Positions 25,760 to 34,999 of a stretch of 64,000 nt of DNA are shown here, piece by piece (the stretch's first letter is position 1; every line of letters begins with the position of its first letter). Origin of the DNA: CAYNVQ01 sp964400735 (GTDB lineage: Bacteria; Acidobacteriota; Aminicenantia; Aminicenantales; Aminicenantaceae). Location of the stretch: contig CAYNVQ010000004.1 in the NCBI GenBank assembly GCA_964400735.1, forward strand, positions 62,001 through 126,000, written 5' to 3'. Under the pieces are notes generated by a model. That model was not told where the DNA came from. It ran no database searches and worked only from the letters and a program-made list of their open reading frames with translations. The position numbers and the translations under genes are program-made.

Positions 25760-26089
25760 TCAAGTAGCGAACATTGCGGCCAATGTCTCCAGGATGCGGC
25801 TGGCAGTCGGATCATCGATTTTCCCCAGCACTTTAACCAATCTTCTTTTATCCACCGTTCTTATCTGGTCAAGGACGATCTGTCCTTTTTTGCCCTTGAA
25901 CGAGGTGCTGATTCTTGTCGGATATTCACTGCCTGCTGTCGTCATAGGAGCGATGATGACTGTCCGGATTTGCCTGTTCATCTCATTCGGGGAGATAATC
26001 AGGCAGGGTCTTGTTTTTTTGATTTCATGTCCGATGGTGGGATCAAGATTGACCAAGCAGACATCGAATCGGCTTATCACCACTGCCAT
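25760..26089 (-). CDS. mazF: MazF/PemK-type toxin
   Basis: 109 residues from ATG 26089; a start at 26104 would only add five residues inside the antitoxin gene. The toxin fold signature is clear: FDVCLVNLDPTIGHEIKKTR, PCLIISPNEMN, TVIIAPMTTAG, and GQIVLDQIRTVDKRRLVK. MazF proteins are mRNA endoribonucleases that stop growth. The gene overlaps the antitoxin gene by 13 bases, which gives translational coupling. Confidence 0.9.
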   Translation of the reverse strand: MAVVISRFDVCLVNLDPTIGHEIKKTRPCLIISPNEMNRQIRTVIIAPMTTAGSEYPTRISTSFKGKKGQIVLDQIRTVDKRRLVKVLGKIDDPTASRILETLAAMFAT

Positions 26090-26340
26090 TCCTCTTGGTC
26101 CCAATCCGATGTAAATTCAGTCCCTTCATCGAGCAGCGCGTCGTCTCCTCTGAGCCGCATTTTCTCGAACGCTTTTTCCCATCCCGCTCGAGGGTTTTCT
26201 ATCGGACGAATGACGATCGAATCCTTTTTCGCCTCTAAAAGCACTTCATCTTTCATATTGTACTGCTCGATTAATGATTTTGAGAGACGGATCCCTTTGG
26301 AATTTCCGATCCGGATGATCTTCACTTTTATAGAATTCAT
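26077..26340 (-). CDS. mazE: MazE/AbrB-type antitoxin
   Basis: 87 residues. The N-terminal swapped-hairpin domain reads IRIGNSKGIRLSKSLIEQYN, then DEVLLEAKKDSIVIRP, as in AbrB/MazE antitoxins. The acidic, Trp-rich end (SDWDQEEWQW) is the likely toxin-binding arm. It should bind and neutralise the downstream MazF and repress the pair through the palindrome in the promoter. Confidence 0.88.
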   Translation of the reverse strand: MNSIKVKIIRIGNSKGIRLSKSLIEQYNMKDEVLLEAKKDSIVIRPIENPRAGWEKAFEKMRLRGDDALLDEGTEFTSDWDQEEWQW

Positions 26341-26351
26341 AGTAATGCGAT

Positions 26352-26383
26352 GTAATTATAAAGTAATTACTCATCATTTTCAA
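26352..26383 (-). promoter_or_regulatory. mazEF promoter with overlapping operator palindrome
   Basis: Minus strand TTGAAA (26383-26378), 17-base spacer, TATAAT (26360-26355). The predicted start lies only about 8 bases before the mazE ATG. A perfect inverted repeat, GTAATTA-5-TAATTAC (26352-26370), covers the -10 box and is a likely site for autoregulation by MazE or MazEF. Confidence 0.65.
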
Positions 26384-26477
26384 GGATTTTCTTCTTCATT
26401 CGAATTTTGAGTCGGATACTTTAGTAGACGCAACTGATGCTGAAAATTCTCAGATCTAATTTCCCTTATTCAAACGT

Positions 26478-27380
26478 CTATTGTTTAAATAGATGGAATT
26501 TCCAAAAATCTATGGTCTTTTTTATTATTTCTCGGGACTGATCATTATCATCGTAGGCATCGAATCCATGTTGGCCCTTCGGATAATTCATGAAATTTAT
26601 CGGAAGATTCTGGCTAACGGCTTTTGAAATGAAATGATCAATCGAGCTGTTCAAATACGGTGTAGTCTCTTTGCCCACTCTTACAATGAATAGCGGTAAG
26701 TCATCTCTTAATTTTACTGCCGCATTGAGTTTTGGTGCTGAAAATCCGAATTTCTCCGCAACCGATTCAATTCCCGGAATATTTTCTTGGTCTGTCATCA
26801 AGAAGTATCCATAATAAAAAACTGCGCAGCGGAAATATTTCTTTGTTTCATCCATGCAGTTTACGAGTGCCGTTGGAACATTGGCTGAACAAGAATAGAT
26901 TCCTATTCGATTTTTATCGATACAAAATTCATCTCCACGATCTTGGAGAAACTGCAACAAGATATTTAAATCCTTTTCAGGTGAATCTGTTTCATAGATA
27001 AGGGCTGCCATTCCCGATGCAGCTATCAGTTTTCCCCAGGATTGAGGCCAACTCCAGTCTTTAAGACGGCCGCCAACTAGCTTTTTTGTTGCATCATTGG
27101 AATAGCCAAAAACGTCCAAAACAACCGGGAGATTCGACTCAAACTTGAATCCGGGAGGATAGTACATATCTACTGTAAGACTTGTTCCTTGCTCAGCGAA
27201 GTATTCGATATCTTTTTTAATGATCACATTTTCCATGCCTGGAACTTTATAAACAATCGACAGCTCTGCGTCTTCCTCAGCATTTGTATTAGTTTCCATA
27301 TCCTGTTTTTGCTTGATACATCCGATAGTCAAAAGAATTATACAAATGCTTAAAGAAATGTTTTTTAGCAGCTGATGCAT
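26478..27380 (-). CDS. Secreted alpha/beta hydrolase-like lipoprotein
   Basis: 300 residues. The signal sequence ends with ILLTIGC, a plausible lipobox at C21. The rest resembles dienelactone-hydrolase or acyl-peptidase folds: LPVVLDVFGYS, GIYSCSANVPTAL as the nucleophile elbow (S within S-C-S-A-N rather than the usual G-x-S-x-G), LPLFIVRVGKE and KGQHGFDAYDD with the likely catalytic His. Start ATG has AAGGAG upstream. Function not more precisely predictable. Confidence 0.75.
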   Translation of the reverse strand: MHQLLKNISLSICIILLTIGCIKQKQDMETNTNAEEDAELSIVYKVPGMENVIIKKDIEYFAEQGTSLTVDMYYPPGFKFESNLPVVLDVFGYSNDATKKLVGGRLKDWSWPQSWGKLIAASGMAALIYETDSPEKDLNILLQFLQDRGDEFCIDKNRIGIYSCSANVPTALVNCMDETKKYFRCAVFYYGYFLMTDQENIPGIESVAEKFGFSAPKLNAAVKLRDDLPLFIVRVGKETTPYLNSSIDHFISKAVSQNLPINFMNYPKGQHGFDAYDDNDQSREIIKKTIDFWKFHLFKQ

Positions 27381-27512
27381 TTTTTTAACTCCTTTTTATT
27401 GTGATAATCCCTGAAACTGCACTTATTTAATATTACAAGAAAACTCAAGTCAACTCCAAGTTGACAGTCAGTTTCCCTTTGTAATAAAAATAGAGAGTAT
27501 TTTGGGGAGTGA

Positions 27513-29423
27513 ATGCACAAAGATAAAATATCCGCGTCCGATTCTAAGGAATATCCTCCGGACTCTTTGATGGGGAGGTTGAAGAAACGAAAGATCATCG
27601 CAGCTCTTGCTGCTTTTGTCGGAAGTGGGGTTGTCATCATCGAGGTGGCCCATCACATTCTTGTGAATCATTATCATTTGCCCCGCCAGATCGTGGATAT
27701 CTGTATCATTACACTTGCCGGTGCTCTAATCGGGACATTGGTGTGGCGATGGTTTAGTGGAGCGGAGAAGAGGCCGGGCAATGTCAAAGTCGAAGTTCTG
27801 GTCGTTCCATTGGTTGCCCTTCTCACATTAGTCATCGATTTTAAATTCATCTTCGTAATGACAGGCGTATCTGTTAATATGCTGGTCGTAGGAATTATCG
27901 CTCTTTGTCTTGGAATCGCATGGGTTTTGTTCAAATCGCTGCAATGGGCTGCAGGTGTTCCTGACATGGAGGAAAAAGCCGAAGTTCTGAAACCAGTAGA
28001 AGAGAAACCAATCAGTTTTCCCGAGTGGAATAAAGCAATCGTTGTCCTACCCTTTGATAACATCAGCCCTGAAGAGGGGCAGGATTATTTCTGTGATGGA
28101 ATGACCGAGGAGATCATCACAGATCTTTCCCGCATTCATGACCTTCGCGTTATATCCCGCTCGTCGGCCATGACGCTCAAAGGGAGCAAAAAGGCTGTCA
28201 GAGACATAGCCAAGGAATTGGATGTCCAATACGTGTTGGAAGGGAGTGTACGGAAGGCTGGAAATGATATTCGGATAACCGCACAGTTGGTAGATGCCAC
28301 GAGCGATGCCCATCTATGGGCAGAGAAGTATTCTGGTACTTTGGATAATATATTCAAGATTCAGGAGAAAGTTTCCTGTTCAATTGTGGCTGCCCTAAAA
28401 GTGAAACTTGAACCTCATGAAAAAAGGGAAATGGCTGAACATCCGATAGAAAATATTCATGCTTATGAATCCTATCTAAGGGCAAAAAAAGAATTCTGGA
28501 GTTTCTCTGAAGATTCATTGGATCGTTCACTGAAAGAAATCAACAGAGCAATAGGTTTTATCGGGGAGAACGAACTGCTTTTGGCCACTGAAGGGGCAAT
28601 TTATGTCCAATATATTCTTAGCGGAGTTAAAAAAGAAGAATTTCTAGGAAAGTTGGCTGGATGTATCGAAAGGATTTTTCGATTGAATCCAGCTTCGTAT
28701 CAGGGAAATTATCTCCAAGGAATTTTACAGATAAGGCAAGGACAAGTTCAGGAAGCTCTTGTGAACCTCAGACGTGTCTTATCCGTAAATCCGAGCAATC
28801 CAGATGCTTTGTTTTGGTTTATCTACATACATTGTATAGCAGGGAAAGTAACCCCGGCAAAAACGCTGACTCAAAAACTTTTGGGGATCGATCCCCTCAC
28901 TCCTATCAATTACATGATGCCTGGTTACATAGCCGAAGTTGAAGGCCGATTCGAAGATTCCATTGAATATAAACATAAAGCATTGGAAATGGAACCAGGG
29001 AACCCGTTCTTGCGATACTGCTCTATTCAACCACTGCTGTACAGCGGACGCCTCGAGACGGCTTTTCAGTTGATCGACCGCGTTGTAGAGGATACACCCC
29101 ATGTTCCGTGGGCTGGATTATGTCTTTTGTATAAACATGCTCTTAAAGGTGAAAAGGAAGAAGCCCTAACTGTTGTCTCTGCTAAACAAGAAGAAATGCT
29201 CAAATCGGACGAAGCTTTTTCTTATCAGTTGGCAGAAGGGTATAGCTTGATAAATGAAAAGAAAAAAGCGCTGGATTGGCTCGAAAATGCCGTCGATAGG
29301 GGATTTATCAACTATCCTTTCCTCAATGAAATCGACCCTTTTTTCGAAAACATCCGGGGTGAGCCACGTTTCAAAAAGCTCATGGAACGAGTCATGCACG
29401 AATGGGAAAATTTCGAGGTGTAA
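27513..29423 (+). CDS. Membrane TolB-like/TPR protein without kinase domain
   Basis: 636 residues. Instead of zinc ribbon and kinase it has four membrane helices (about 29-48, 62-80, 95-115, 120-140). Then comes the same TolB-like domain as in the kinases (AIVVLPFDNISPEEGQDYF, YVLEGSVRKAGNDIRI, AHLWAEKYSGTLDNIF; about 170-305) and TPRs, ending with the class tail RFKKLMERVMHEWENFEV. It looks like a kinase relative whose head has been exchanged for a membrane anchor. GGGGAG precedes ATG 27513. A promoter-like TTGACA lies near 27461. The methyltransferase follows after 15 bases. Confidence 0.88.
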   Translation: MHKDKISASDSKEYPPDSLMGRLKKRKIIAALAAFVGSGVVIIEVAHHILVNHYHLPRQIVDICIITLAGALIGTLVWRWFSGAEKRPGNVKVEVLVVPLVALLTLVIDFKFIFVMTGVSVNMLVVGIIALCLGIAWVLFKSLQWAAGVPDMEEKAEVLKPVEEKPISFPEWNKAIVVLPFDNISPEEGQDYFCDGMTEEIITDLSRIHDLRVISRSSAMTLKGSKKAVRDIAKELDVQYVLEGSVRKAGNDIRITAQLVDATSDAHLWAEKYSGTLDNIFKIQEKVSCSIVAALKVKLEPHEKREMAEHPIENIHAYESYLRAKKEFWSFSEDSLDRSLKEINRAIGFIGENELLLATEGAIYVQYILSGVKKEEFLGKLAGCIERIFRLNPASYQGNYLQGILQIRQGQVQEALVNLRRVLSVNPSNPDALFWFIYIHCIAGKVTPAKTLTQKLLGIDPLTPINYMMPGYIAEVEGRFEDSIEYKHKALEMEPGNPFLRYCSIQPLLYSGRLETAFQLIDRVVEDTPHVPWAGLCLLYKHALKGEKEEALTVVSAKQEEMLKSDEAFSYQLAEGYSLINEKKKALDWLENAVDRGFINYPFLNEIDPFFENIRGEPRFKKLMERVMHEWENFEV

Positions 29424-29438
29424 GGGATTTGTATAAGA

Positions 29439-30071
29439 ATGGATCCCTATAAAAAAGTCGCTAAATTTTATGATACCCTGTTCGAGCCTCTGAACAAAGG
29501 TTTGAGAGCGATAGGCGTGAAGATGTTTCCGCCGAAAGTGGGAATGCTCGTTCTGGATGTGGGATGCGGAACGGGAATCCACCTCGAACGTTACCTAAAG
29601 GCCGGATGCCAGGTGTTCGGAATCGATCTTTCGCCCTCGATGATTCAAGTAGCCCGTAATAGGTTAGGCACAAGTGCCAATCTCCATGTGGGAGATGCCT
29701 CGAATATGCCTTATCCCGATCATAAGTTCGACCTTATCATTATGTCGACCGTATTGCACGAAATGCCCCCTGCCGTTCGTTCTGTGGTGTTAAATGAGTC
29801 GTTACGGACACTGAAAGATGATGGCCGGATGTTGTTGATCGACTTCCACCCTGGTCCGATCAGGCCTTTTAAAGGATGGATAAACAAGGCTATCATTACC
29901 ATTGCCGAGATTGCTGCAGGGCGGAAACATTTCAAAAATTACCGCCTTTTCATAAAAAATGAAGGATTGTCCGCTTTGATCACGACCCATGGGCTCTCAG
30001 TCGAGCAGAAGAAAATAGTGGCCGGTGGATGTATGGCCCTTTTTTTGCTGGAAAAGGGTGGGGAGATTTGA
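29439..30071 (+). CDS. Class I SAM-dependent methyltransferase
   Basis: 210 residues. Motif I VLDVGCGTGIHLERYL, motif II GIDLSPSMIQVARNRL, and VGDASNMPYPDHKFDLIIM with post-motif HEMPP are the standard UbiE-like (Methyltransf_11) signs. The substrate is unknown. It lies 15 bases after the TolB/TPR gene, whose last codons supply GAGGTG as part of the upstream region, so they are likely co-expressed. A second, decayed copy of this gene is present at 6349-6438. Confidence 0.88.
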   Translation: MDPYKKVAKFYDTLFEPLNKGLRAIGVKMFPPKVGMLVLDVGCGTGIHLERYLKAGCQVFGIDLSPSMIQVARNRLGTSANLHVGDASNMPYPDHKFDLIIMSTVLHEMPPAVRSVVLNESLRTLKDDGRMLLIDFHPGPIRPFKGWINKAIITIAEIAAGRKHFKNYRLFIKNEGLSALITTHGLSVEQKKIVAGGCMALFLLEKGGEI

Positions 30072-30123
30072 TCGATATTCTGTATTGATTACGTTCTCGA
30101 AAAGGCGATAACATCATTTCAAT

Positions 30124-30163
30124 TTGACACCTCCCTGTCTTCCTTGATACTATTTTGCCGCCT
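30124..30163 (+). promoter_or_regulatory. Family promoter copy 6
   Basis: TTGACA 30124-30129, an 18-base spacer ending TTCCTTGA, -10 TACTAT 30148-30153, then GCCGCCT. An in-frame TTG at 30155 lies inside the promoter and cannot be the start of the kinase. Confidence 0.78.
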
Positions 30164-30178
30164 AGATTAGGGGAAGAA

Positions 30179-32548
30179 GTGGCAATAAAGTGTCCAAAGT
30201 GTAACGCTGATAATCCTGATACATCTAAATTCTGTGCTGATTGTGGCACCCGGATTGTTTCAATCGGCGACGCCTCTGTCACGAAGACTATTCAAATCCC
30301 CACCAAAGGATTTAAGAAAGACACTGTTATTGCTAAGAAGTACAAAATCATCGAGAAAATTGGAGAAGGAGGGATGGGGATTGTCTACAAGGCTGAAGAT
30401 ACTCGTCTAGACCGCACTGTAGCATTGAAGTTTCTACCTCCAGAGCTATTAAGAGAGAAGGAAGCCAAGAAGCGATTCATCCAGGAGGCCAAAGCTGCTG
30501 CCGCTCTTGACCATCCTAACATCTGTACAGTCTACGAAGTCGACGAGGCTGATGGGCAAACATTTATTGCCATGTCTTATATCGAAGGTCAAAGCCTTAA
30601 AGACAAGCTTAAAGAAGGACCTTTGAATGTTGATGAAGCTAAAGACATTGCTTTACAGGTTGCAGAAGGACTCAAAGAAGCCCACGAGAAAGGGATCGTC
30701 CACAGGGATATCAAACCGGCTAATATAATGTTGACGGAGAAAGGGCAAGCGAAGATCACCGATTTCGGACTGGCTAAGTTATCCTGGGGGGTGGATCTCA
30801 CAAAACCAGCCACCATAATGGGAACGGTTGCCTACATGTCTCCTGAACAGGCAAGGGGCGAAGAAGTTGATCATCGAACAGATATTTGGTCTCTGGGAGC
30901 AATGCTTTACGAGATGCTCTCAGGTGAACGCCCGTTCCAGAAGGCACAAGAGCAAGCTTTGATCTATTCCATCCTGAATGACAACCCAACGCCGCTGTCA
31001 ATGCTTAGATCCGATATCCCTACTCAAATAGAACATGTGATCGAGAAAGCACTGGCAAAGAAGATGAAAGAACGATACCAGCATATTGCAGAGCTCATCG
31101 GTGACTTGAAAGAATCGCCGCTGATCACTTTTGCCAAAGCTGAGAAATCGATCGTCGTGCTGCCATTTGACGATCTGAGTCCCGACCGTGATCAGGAATA
31201 TTTCAGCGATGGTCTGACCGAGGAGGTAATTTCTGACCTTTCTGGAATCAGCGCTCTCCGTGTGATATCGAGAAGTTCTGCCATGACGTTTAAAGGCACG
31301 AAAAAAACCGCTCCGGAAATCGCCAAACAACTCAATGTGCAATATGTGTTGGAAGGAAGCGTGAGAAAGGCAGGGAACAACCTGCGCATCACCGCCCAGT
31401 TGATCGATGCAACTAAGGACACCCATCTTTGGGCAGAAAAGTACAACGGGATTATAGATGATGTATTTGATATTCAAGAGAAAGTCTCGCGATCGATTTT
31501 TAGTGCACTAAAGCTGAAACTTTCTGCAGAAGAAGAGCATCGGATTTCTAAAAAACCGATAGAAAATATCCAAGCCTATGAGTACTATCTGAAAGCCCGC
31601 GAGGTGATGTTCGGCGGCGGCGGTTGGAATGAAGAACAACTTATGGATGCGAGAGAATTACTCGAGTCCGGGCTTAAAATTATCGGGGACAATGCTCGTC
31701 TCTACTCATCGCTGGCCCACGTCTATTTTCAATTTGTCCGTATTTGGGTAAAAGAGGAAACCGAACTTGCTAAATCAGAAGAATATGCGCAGAAAGCATT
31801 GAGTCTTGATCCCGATTCAGCGCAGGCTTATATGGTGTTGGGAATGATCAATCTGTTTAGAGGGAATCCGCAAGAGTGCTTTCGATTGTTGAAAAAAGGT
31901 TTAATTCTAGATCCTAATGACTTAGACACAATAATGTGGGGATTTTGGATTTCCATCATAACGGGAAGAAAATCCTATGCTGTCGAACTTGCTAATCGTA
32001 TGATAGACCTGGAACCTATGTCCTGGAGGGGGCTTATACATTTGGGCTGTGCCCATGCTTATGACGGTAATTTCGAGCTGGCAATCGATATTTTTGAGAA
32101 ACATATGCCGGCAGCACATAAGGAACTCCCGTATGCTCGATTTTGGCTTTCCTATTGGTTACTTTACGAAGATCGCTCCGACAAGGCACTTGAGGTTTTA
32201 AAGCCGATTGAAAAGGAAACTGGTCTGGATTTATATGTACAAACGTGTCATTTTTTAAGGTACGTGTTGAAGGGGGAAAAAAGACACGCAACTGACTTGG
32301 CTGAACATCAGTTCCAGAGAGAGATGAAGAGAGATTGCGTGGTATCCCTGATGATCGCTGAAGGTTACGTTGTGCTCGGTGAAACGGAGCAGGCTTTCAA
32401 TTGGCTCGAGAATGCTGTAAATCGAGGTTTTATCAATTATCCCTATCTAAGCAAACATGATCCAATTTTAGTTAAGATCAGAGACAAAACCCGCTTCAAG
32501 AAACTTATGGAACGGGTCAAACATGAATGGGAGAATTTTGAGGTGTGA
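30179..32548 (+). CDS. Zinc-ribbon Ser/Thr kinase with TolB-like and TPR domains
   Basis: 789 residues from GTG 30179, chosen because AGGGGAAG lies just upstream and the promoter excludes an earlier start. Zinc ribbon C5/C8/C19/C22; kinase with IGEGGMGIVY, K84, HRDIKPAN (HRD 175-177), DFG 195-197; TolB-like domain about 320-460 (SIVVLPFDDLSPDRDQEYF, YVLEGSVRKAGNNLRI); TPRs; class tail RFKKLMERVKHEWENFEV. No membrane helix. It ends one base before the next kinase gene at 32550, whose Shine-Dalgarno GAGGTG is formed by the last codons of this gene, so translation of the two is coupled. Confidence 0.92.
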   Translation: MAIKCPKCNADNPDTSKFCADCGTRIVSIGDASVTKTIQIPTKGFKKDTVIAKKYKIIEKIGEGGMGIVYKAEDTRLDRTVALKFLPPELLREKEAKKRFIQEAKAAAALDHPNICTVYEVDEADGQTFIAMSYIEGQSLKDKLKEGPLNVDEAKDIALQVAEGLKEAHEKGIVHRDIKPANIMLTEKGQAKITDFGLAKLSWGVDLTKPATIMGTVAYMSPEQARGEEVDHRTDIWSLGAMLYEMLSGERPFQKAQEQALIYSILNDNPTPLSMLRSDIPTQIEHVIEKALAKKMKERYQHIAELIGDLKESPLITFAKAEKSIVVLPFDDLSPDRDQEYFSDGLTEEVISDLSGISALRVISRSSAMTFKGTKKTAPEIAKQLNVQYVLEGSVRKAGNNLRITAQLIDATKDTHLWAEKYNGIIDDVFDIQEKVSRSIFSALKLKLSAEEEHRISKKPIENIQAYEYYLKAREVMFGGGGWNEEQLMDARELLESGLKIIGDNARLYSSLAHVYFQFVRIWVKEETELAKSEEYAQKALSLDPDSAQAYMVLGMINLFRGNPQECFRLLKKGLILDPNDLDTIMWGFWISIITGRKSYAVELANRMIDLEPMSWRGLIHLGCAHAYDGNFELAIDIFEKHMPAAHKELPYARFWLSYWLLYEDRSDKALEVLKPIEKETGLDLYVQTCHFLRYVLKGEKRHATDLAEHQFQREMKRDCVVSLMIAEGYVVLGETEQAFNWLENAVNRGFINYPYLSKHDPILVKIRDKTRFKKLMERVKHEWENFEV

Positions 32549-32549
32549 G

Positions 32550-34909
32550 ATGAAATGTCCCAAGTGCAACACAAAGAATCCTGATGATTCCAAGTTCTGC
32601 AGGGAATGCGCTGCACCTCTCAAGCCTTCGAAGGACTCATCTGTCACAAAGACCCTCCAAACACCCAAAGGAGAATTTAAGAAGGGACAGATTATTGCAA
32701 AGAAGTACAAGATCATCGAGAAACTGGGGGAAGGCGGCATGGGTGTTGTCTACAAGGCAGAGGATACTCGTCTTGGCCGCACCGTAGCCTTGAAATTCCT
32801 TCCATCTGAGCTGACTAGAGACGAGGAAGCTAGGAAACGGTTCATCCAGGAGGCGAAAGCTGCGGCTGCTTTAGAACATCCTAATATCTGCACAGTCTAC
32901 GAAGTCGATGAAGCTGACGTCCGGACTTTTATCTCCATGTCTTATATCGAAGGGCAAAGCCTGAAGGACAAGCTTAAAGATGGCCCGTTATCCATAGATG
33001 AGGCCAGAGAAATTGCTTCACAGGTTGCAGAAGGTTTAAGAGAAGCCCATGAGAAAGGGATCATCCACCGGGATATTAAACCAGCTAATATAATGCTGAC
33101 AGATAAAGGGCAAGCTAAGATTACAGACTTCGGATTAGCAAAGCTATCTTGGGGTATAGATCTCACAAAACCAGCCACCATAATGGGCACGGTTGCTTAC
33201 ATGTCTCCCGAACAAGCACGAGGGGAAGAAGTCGACCAACGCACAGATGTCTGGTCACTTGGTGCGATGCTCTATGAGATGCTAACTGGGGAGCGGCCAT
33301 TCATGAAGGCTGAGGAGCACGCCCTGATCTATTCCATTTTGAATGATGAGCCGAGGCCGATTTCTGAAATTCGAGAAGACATCCCCGTGTATATCGCTGA
33401 TGCCATATCTAAAACATTGGAGAAAGATATGGCCAAGCGATTTGAAAACATCCATGAATTGATCCATGCCTTGAAGCAATCACCTCTTGTCTCTTTCCAA
33501 GAAGCGGAGTGTTCGATAGTCGTATTGCCCTTCGAGGATCTCAGCCCGGGCAGAGACAATGAATATTTCAGCGACGGTTTGACAGAAGAGATCATCACCG
33601 ACCTGTCTCAAGTCCAAGAACTTTGCGTCATATCCCGTAATTCGGCAATGGCATTGAAGGGGACGAAAAAGAACACAAAGACCATTGGAAAAGAGTTGAA
33701 TGTGCAGTATGTCCTGGAGGGAAGCGTGAGAAAGGCCGGAAACGATCTTCGAATTACGGCTCAACTGATCGATGCAAGAAGCGATAGACATCTATGGGCC
33801 AATAAGTATGCCGCGGGACATTGGATGATGTTTTTGCTATTCAGGAGAGGGTATCTCGTTCCATTGTGGATGCACTGAGACTAAAACTGAGTCCAGAGGC
33901 GGATAAAAAAATATCCGAAAAGCCAATTGACAATGTGAAGGCTTATGAATTCTATATGCGAGCAAGACAGGAGCTCTTTAAATATACCGATGATTCTTTA
34001 CAGCGCGCGTTACAATACCTCAAGAACGGATTAAATATCATAGGCGAGAATATACTTTTTTACTCAGGTATCGGGTATGTCTATTATCAGTATTTCGATA
34101 CAGGATTGAGGACCGATCAAGATTACGGCGCAAAAGCCGAAGAATACGCCAACAAAATATTTAAGCTCGATCCTGACTCTTCCCATGCCCACAGGTTAAT
34201 TGCATTAGTCAAACTCAAACGAGAGAATGCCTTCGAAGCATACAAACACCTTAAACAAGCTTACATTTCTGATCCCAATGATTGGGACACCTTGTTGTGG
34301 CTGGCCCCTGTTCTAACGGTGTATCTGGGGAAGAGCTCAGCGGCGCGACCATTGGTCAAAAAGGCATTAGAAATTGATCCTCTCACGCCAATCAGCCAGG
34401 CATTTCCCGCGTTTATGAATTGGATGGAAGGCAGGTTCGATCTTGCCCTGGAATATTTCGATAAATGGAGACAAATGGAACCTGATAGCGTGTTGGCAAA
34501 GTGGTATTTTATCCAGCTTCTCTTGTGGAATCATCGCGTTGATGAAGCGGATAAATTCATTGATGAATTTGCCAGAGAGGCACCTGGACACTTCATGACT
34601 CAACTGATCCTGTTTCTTAAATTTGCCTTTCAGAAAAAAAAGAAAGAAGCCTATGCCGCTTTCAACGAAGAGACTAAGAAATTGTCCTGGAACGATTTTC
34701 ATGTGCCCTGGTATATAGCAGAATGTTTTGCATTGCTGGATGAGAGAGATGAGGCAATGAGATGGTTGGAACATGCAGTAGATCGTACATTCATCAACTA
34801 CCCTCTTTTCGCAGAGCTCGATCCTTTCCTGGAAAACATCCGCGGGGAGCCCCGGTTCAAAAAACTAATGGAACGTGTCAAGCACGAGTGGGAGAATTTT
34901 GAGGTGTAG
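32550..34909 (+). pseudogene. Frameshifted zinc-ribbon kinase with TolB-like and TPR domains
   Basis: ATG 32550 (MKCPKCNTKN) starts one base after the previous gene. Zinc ribbon, kinase (LGEGGMGVVY, K82, HRDIKPAN, DFG) and most of the TolB-like domain are intact up to HLWANKYA near 33812. Then the frame shifts: the DNA reads GCCGCGGGACATTG where paralogues predict GCC-GGG-ACA-TTG, as if two bases were added. The first frame stops at 33878; the second resumes as LDDVFAIQERVSRSIVDAL and runs to the class tail RFKKLMERVKHEWENFEV at 34909. Without the shift the protein would be about 786 residues. It may be a recent mutation, a sequencing error, or a functional split. Confidence 0.85.
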
Positions 34910-34965
34910 GGATCATATCTCAATTCTCAAAACCGATGAGCTTTTAATTCCTTGAAAATCCTCAG

Positions 34966-34993
34966 TTGACATTCTGATTTTCAATGATATAAT
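34966..34993 (+). promoter_or_regulatory. Strong promoter giving a leaderless mRNA for the ATPase gene
   Basis: TTGACA 34966-34971, 16-base spacer, TATAAT 34988-34993. The expected transcript start, about seven bases on, falls on the ATG at 35000. No Shine-Dalgarno sequence stands between, so the mRNA is probably leaderless. Confidence 0.65.
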
Positions 34994-34999
34994 GATGTT

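Noticed and set aside
25586..26410. 274-codon plus-strand frame across mazEF
   Set aside because: Antisense to mazF and mazE, which have family signatures, overlap and promoter.
30155..30178. TTG at 30155 as start of the kinase (eight extra residues)
   Set aside because: It lies directly behind the -10 box, before or at the transcript start; GTG 30179 has a good ribosome site and gives the family-typical VAIKCPKC start.
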